NCBI GenBank assembly: GCA_041627475.1 | Contig: JBFKQZ010000196.1 | Coordinates: 1 to 6,010 of the forward strand | Length of the DNA stretch: 6,010 nt | Direction: 5' to 3' | Origin: JBFGFG01 sp041627475 | GTDB taxonomy: Bacteria; Actinomycetota; Nitriliruptoria; Nitriliruptorales; Nitriliruptoraceae | In this document: positions 3,407-6,010 of the stretch, piece after piece | How positions within the stretch are numbered: position 1 is the stretch's first letter | Layout: every line of letters begins with the position of its first letter | Position numbers and translations under genes: made by a program | Notes under the pieces: generated by a model | What the model saw: the letters and a program-made list of their open reading frames with translations, nothing else | Database searches by the model: none | What the model was told of the DNA's origin: nothing

Positions 3407-5289
3407 CCCTCGGCGGTCTCGCTCGGGTCAGCGTCGGGTGACTCCGAGGGCGACGGTGTCTCCGTCGGCGACGGCGACTCCTTGGGGCTCGGGCTCGGCT
3501 CGGGGGCCGGCTCGGGGTTGTACTCGACGATCTTCGTCGCGGCGACGTAGGCGTTCGACCAGTCGTCGGTGCTGACGTCGCCGCCCTCGCGCACGACGGT
3601 CCGCGTCAGTGGGACGTAGAACCCGTCGATGCCGCCCTGGACGACCTTCTCCGCGCCCGGCGGCAGGTCACGGTTGACCCGGCGCTCGGTGCGGAACGGC
3701 TTGATGTTCTGACGACTGCCGACGTCGGCACGGACCTCGGTGACGTCCGTCCGCCCGTAGAACGAGACCGTGATCGACGTCCCGGTGTACGACGTGCGCA
3801 CCACCACGGGGGCGCCGGACGTGTTGGTGAAGCGGACGTCGATGTCGGGGGAGGGGTAGTTGAGCGTCGCCTCGCGGGCCATCGGGTAGCGCGAGATGTA
3901 GAACGAGTGCGGCTTGTAGGCGTCGGGCTCGAAGCCGGCGAAGAACACCGCGTTGACCGTCGTCGTGCCGAACTGCGACACCCCACCACCGCAGGAGTCG
4001 ACGATCTCGCCGTCGAGGATCATGCCCGCCGGCGCGAAGCCCTTGCTGCACTCGCGCACGCCGGAGATCTGGTTGATGCTGAACTGCTCGCCGGGCAGCA
4101 CCATCGTCCCGTCGACGAGGTCCGCGAGGCGCTGGATGTTGGTGACCCGAGCGGCGCAGCAGGCGTGGTAGGTCGTGAAGGTCGACAGCAGGTGCGTCGG
4201 GACCTGCTCTCGCGCCTGCTCAGTCGAGAACTCGGGCGGGTACTCGGCCAGCGGCAGACGGACGCTGCGCTCGGCGCGGCGCACCGTGTCGGTGAGGGTC
4301 TCGGCGGCGAGGCCCGGCTCGACCTCGGTCCCGGTCCGGCCCGGGACCACGTCCACGGTCACGGCGACCTTGGACCACCTGGCGTCGTCCATGTCGTCGA
4401 AGCTCGTGGGCGGTCGGCGCGGCACGTCGTAGGAGGCATTGCGAGCGTCGCGCAGCAGCGGGTCGGCGAGCGGCTGCAGCACCTCCTCGACCGCAGCCGG
4501 CGTCACGACCAGCTCGAGCGTCGCGTTCGCGCCCGTGCCGACCTGCTCGCTCGAGAGCAGCGCCGCCACCTCACGCGGCGAGAGGTCGAGCTCGCCGTCC
4601 TCGGACGTCAGTGTCAGGTCCTCGGCGATCGCGTCGCGCGCCTTCTCGGCGAGCGCCTCGACGTCGGCCGGGTCCGTCTCGGGCTCCACGACCTCGACGG
4701 GCAGCTCGAGCGTCTCCGGCCCCGGGACGTCGAGTGCGTCGACGACGAGCGCGGTGGCCGCGTCCTGCCGGGTGGTCACGCCCGCCGTGGGGTCGGTCGT
4801 GGTGACCGTCAGCGTCACGGGGTCGACGGCGACGTCACCGGGCGACAGCGGCGTGTCGACCTCGGCCGCGATCGCAGCGATGCGGGCCTCGAGGGCGTCA
4901 TGGTCGACCTCGACGTCGATCTCCAGGGTCACGTCGGTGCCACGGAGCGCCGCGATGCGGTCCGCGAAGAACGAGCCGTCGCGCCCGGCCCCGAGGGCCT
5001 GGTCCACGAGCGCGTCGACGTCGACCGCGGCCCCGATCTCGACCGGGTCGACCGGGAACTCCCGGCCGTCGTGCGTGAAGACGACGCCCTCGTCGGACCG
5101 CTCGGCGGCGATGGCCGCGAGCCGTTCGCGGGCGTCGTCCGGCCCCAGTCCGCCGAGGTCGGTGCCCGCGACCGTCACGCCGGCGAGGACCTCGCCGCTG
5201 CGTGCCGTCGCGACACCGAGCGCGGTCACGAGCGCGACCGCGACGACCCCGAGGACGGCGCTCCCGATGACGATGGACCGTCGGGACAT
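3403..5289 (-). CDS. Membrane-anchored VanW/G5-type envelope protein
   Basis: A 628-residue protein of the YoaR/VanW type. Residues 5-27 form one hydrophobic segment after a short MSRR start, so it is a membrane anchor or uncleaved signal with the rest outside. Residues about 45-180 and 205-345 look like two copies of the putative peptidoglycan-binding region that precedes VanW; LDLSPREVAALL (234-245) is characteristic. The VanW domain (about 362-510) is clear: LLSTFTTYHACCAARVTNIQ (367-386), GTMVLPGEQFSIN (394-406), CSKGFAPAGMILDGEIVDSC (414-433), GGGVSQFGTTTVNAVFFAG (434-452), EATLNYPSPDIDVRFTN (473-489). Residues about 535-590 resemble a G5 domain (ERRVNRDLPPGAEKVVQGG, then YVPLTRTVV). A Pro/Ser/Glu-rich tail ends it (592-628). 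The four domain cysteines (377, 378, 414, 433) could form disulfides outside the cell. VanW's biochemical role is unknown; it was named from vanB-type vancomycin clusters, but such homologues are usually ordinary envelope proteins. The ATG at 5289 has GAGGAG (5299-5294) four bases upstream. It is divergent from another envelope gene. Confidence 0.92.
   Translation of the reverse strand: MSRRSIVIGSAVLGVVAVALVTALGVATARSGEVLAGVTVAGTDLGGLGPDDARERLAAIAAERSDEGVVFTHDGREFPVDPVEIGAAVDVDALVDQALGAGRDGSFFADRIAALRGTDVTLEIDVEVDHDALEARIAAIAAEVDTPLSPGDVAVDPVTLTVTTTDPTAGVTTRQDAATALVVDALDVPGPETLELPVEVVEPETDPADVEALAEKARDAIAEDLTLTSEDGELDLSPREVAALLSSEQVGTGANATLELVVTPAAVEEVLQPLADPLLRDARNASYDVPRRPPTSFDDMDDARWSKVAVTVDVVPGRTGTEVEPGLAAETLTDTVRRAERSVRLPLAEYPPEFSTEQAREQVPTHLLSTFTTYHACCAARVTNIQRLADLVDGTMVLPGEQFSINQISGVRECSKGFAPAGMILDGEIVDSCGGGVSQFGTTTVNAVFFAGFEPDAYKPHSFYISRYPMAREATLNYPSPDIDVRFTNTSGAPVVVRTSYTGTSITVSFYGRTDVTEVRADVGSRQNIKPFRTERRVNRDLPPGAEKVVQGGIDGFYVPLTRTVVREGGDVSTDDWSNAYVAATKIVEYNPEPAPEPSPSPKESPSPTETPSPSESPDADPSETAEG
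3406..3516 (-). repeat. Pro/Ser/Glu/Thr-rich low-complexity tail of the VanW protein
   Basis: The last 37 residues (592-628) are built from P-E, S-P and T-P units such as PEPAPEPSPSPKESPSPTET, a degenerate in-frame repeat with a net negative charge. Tails like this are usually disordered spacers or sites of wall attachment or glycosylation in secreted actinobacterial proteins. No LPxTG sorting motif is present. Confidence 0.7.
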
Positions 5290-5293
5290 CGTG

Positions 5294-5299
5294 CTCCTC
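5294..5299 (-). promoter_or_regulatory. Ribosome binding site fixing the VanW start
   Basis: GAGGAG read on the minus strand (5299-5294), four bases before the ATG at 5289. It picks this ATG over the open frame that continues upstream to 5619, which runs antisense to the neighbouring secreted-protein gene. The ATG also falls immediately before the anchor segment. Confidence 0.85.
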
Positions 5300-5308
5300 G
5301 TGCAGTTC

Positions 5309-5323
5309 CTGCCGTTCCGGCAG
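5309..5323 (-). promoter_or_regulatory. Leader hairpin upstream of the VanW ribosome binding site
   Basis: On the minus strand, CTGCCG, loop GAA, CGGCAG: perfect 6-bp arms (5323-5318 and 5314-5309). It would lie in the leader of the message, between the predicted start (about 5333) and the GAGGAG at 5299, about nine bases before the latter. It may affect message stability or translation. No riboswitch class is recognised, and the leader is too short for most of them. Confidence 0.4.
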
Positions 5324-5339
5324 TGTTGTCGGCTCTCGA

Positions 5340-5345
5340 ACGCTA
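5340..5345 (-). promoter_or_regulatory. -10 box for the VanW gene
   Basis: TAGCGT on the minus strand (5345-5340), a TANNNT box, predicts a start near 5333 and a leader of about 44 bases. It is the same hexamer as the plus-strand -10 at 53-58. The region one spacer upstream, where a -35 would lie, is occupied by the palindrome at 5357-5376 and does not look like TTGACA. Confidence 0.45.
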
Positions 5346-5356
5346 CCGCACGACGG

Positions 5357-5376
5357 CCCGGACCACGTGGTCCGGG
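5357..5376. promoter_or_regulatory. Perfect 20-bp palindrome, probable operator
   Basis: CCCGGACCACGTGGTCCGGG is identical to its own reverse complement over 20 bases, with CACGTG at the centre. With no unpaired loop it suits a dimeric DNA-binding protein better than an RNA hairpin. It covers the -35 position of the minus-strand -10 at 5345-5340 and lies upstream of the divergent secreted coiled-coil gene, so one bound protein could repress VanW and influence both genes. The symmetry is seen directly; the operator role is inferred and the regulator is unknown. Confidence 0.6.
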
Positions 5377-5408
5377 ACCGTGCGCAGACCGATCGCCGGG
5401 GTGGGGTG

Positions 5409-6010
5409 GTGTGCGGCACCACCGATACCCTCGACCGCCGACGCGGCCCCGGCGGGCCGCCCGTCGCACCTCATCGACCCGCGCTCCCGAACCCAGGTCG
5501 CCCCGTCCGCCGTCCGCTCGTCGCTGCCCTCCTCGTCGCCGCTCTCGCGGCGATGCTCGTGCCGTGGGCTGCCGCGGCCGAGGGTGACGCCGAGGAGCAC
5601 CCGCTCCTCCAGCGTGCACGTGCGAACGTCGAGGAGGTCGCGGCCGAGCTGGCCGCCGCCGGCCGGGACCGTGACGCCGCGGCGGCCGCGCTCGACCTCG
5701 CCGACCAGCGGCTCGCCGAGGTCGAGCAGCGGGTCAACGAGGCGTCCAACGCCGTGCGCAACCAGGAGATCGAGGTCGAGCTCGCCGGCCAGCGCCTCGA
5801 CCAGCTCGAGCGCGAGGTCGCGGCGCTCGAGGGGGGCCTGCAGGACATGGCGCGGTCGCTGTTCGTCAACGGGACCGGCTCGGAGCTCGAGGTCATCCTC
5901 GCCTCCGGGGACGTCCAGGCAGCGATCGACCGCACGGCGTTCCTCGACGTGGTCAGCGAGACCGACCGGGCTGCGCTGCAGGAGGCACGGGCCTCACGGA
6001 TCGCCCTCGC
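5409..6010 (+). CDS. Secreted coiled-coil protein, PcsB/NlpC-P60-associated type (N-terminal part)
   Basis: About 200 codons are visible before the window ends. A hydrophobic stretch (residues 37-57, LVAALLVAALAAMLVPWAAAA) after PVRR, ending in Ala residues before EGDAEEH, looks like a signal peptide cut near residue 57. Residues about 62-145 form a long coiled coil of EVAAEL, LDLADQRLAEVEQRVNEA and IEVELAGQRLDQLEREVAAL type. SLFVNGTGSELEVILASG (150-167) and DRTAFLDVVSETDRAAL (173-189) then match the pattern of PcsB/EnvC-like proteins ('G..S.LE.LL.S...D...R...L..I...D'). Such coiled coils regulate or position peptidoglycan hydrolases, and in actinobacteria commonly precede NlpC/P60 or M23 peptidase domains; the C-terminus is not visible. 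The start is uncertain. The only in-frame start codons between 5400 and the signal are GTG 5406 and 5409, with only a G-rich sequence upstream; ATG 5553 lies inside the hydrophobic core and would destroy the signal. GTG 5409 leaves an unusually long Pro/Arg-rich N-region. It is divergent from the VanW gene. Confidence 0.75.
   Translation, partial: MCGTTDTLDRRRGPGGPPVAPHRPALPNPGRPVRRPLVAALLVAALAAMLVPWAAAAEGDAEEHPLLQRARANVEEVAAELAAAGRDRDAAAAALDLADQRLAEVEQRVNEASNAVRNQEIEVELAGQRLDQLEREVAALEGGLQDMARSLFVNGTGSELEVILASGDVQAAIDRTAFLDVVSETDRAALQEARASRIAL
5426..5460 (+). promoter_or_regulatory. Candidate -10 box followed by a strong stem-loop
   Basis: TACCCT (5426-5431) is the only plus-strand TANNNT box I see between the palindrome and the signal-peptide codons; it predicts a start near 5439. 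Just after it lies GCGGCCC (5443-5449), loop CGGC, GGGCCGC (5454-5460), a perfect 7-bp stem. If the box is real, transcription would begin downstream of the GTG at 5409, which conflicts with that start. Either this box is a false match or the start of the gene is not where standard codons place it. Confidence 0.25.

Noticed and set aside
3403..5289. VanW as evidence of vancomycin resistance
   Set aside because: There is no vanHAX, vanRS or vanY gene here, and VanW-domain proteins are widespread in Gram-positive bacteria without resistance.
5290..5619. A 110-codon N-terminal extension of the VanW protein
   Set aside because: It would place the membrane anchor in the middle of the protein, has no ribosome site, and is antisense to the secreted coiled-coil gene. 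GAGGAG marks the ATG at 5289.

Overview
The window looks like chromosomal DNA of a high-GC Actinomycetota. The third codon positions are almost all G or C, GTG starts are common, and the -10 boxes are of TANNNT type. Two genes appear leaderless, and the proteins are familiar actinobacterial types (SseA-like sulfurtransferase, Cys-Cys VanW protein, PcsB/NlpC-P60-type coiled coil). I cannot name the genus. There is no rRNA, tRNA, CRISPR array, insertion sequence or phage gene, and coding density is very high.

Layout: (1) 1-45, the start of a possible minus-strand gene, diverging from a plus-strand tandem rhodanese sulfurtransferase (92-916). The divergent promoter is itself symmetric. (2) A MOSC-domain protein on the minus strand (918-1412), tail-to-tail with the sulfurtransferase with one base between their stops. 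(3) A DsbA/HCCA-isomerase-type thioredoxin-fold protein on the plus strand (1452-2006), diverging from the MOSC gene. The two -10 boxes share a TA step. (4) A two-gene plus-strand operon: a RecB/Cas4-type PD-(D/E)XK nuclease with a four-cysteine Fe-S signature (2043-3005), overlapped by ATGA with a small HIRAN-domain protein (3002-3406). (5) A large membrane-anchored VanW/G5-type envelope protein on the minus strand (3403-5289), whose stop codon interlocks with the HIRAN stop in a CTAG. (6) A divergent regulatory region (5290-5440) with a perfect 20-bp palindrome. (7) The first 200 or so codons of a secreted coiled-coil protein of the PcsB/murein-hydrolase type (plus strand, cut by the window end).

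How the genes may work together: the first three full genes share a loose sulfur/thiol theme (persulfide chemistry, MOSC cysteine, thioredoxin fold) but lie in separate transcripts. The nuclease and HIRAN protein form the most suggestive unit: one protein that cuts or resects DNA and one that probably recognises DNA ends, translationally coupled. The VanW protein and the coiled-coil protein are both envelope/peptidoglycan proteins transcribed away from a common palindromic control site. The strongest non-gene signals are the dyad-symmetric bidirectional promoter at 27-82, the shared -10 at 1435-1444, and the palindrome at 5357-5376.
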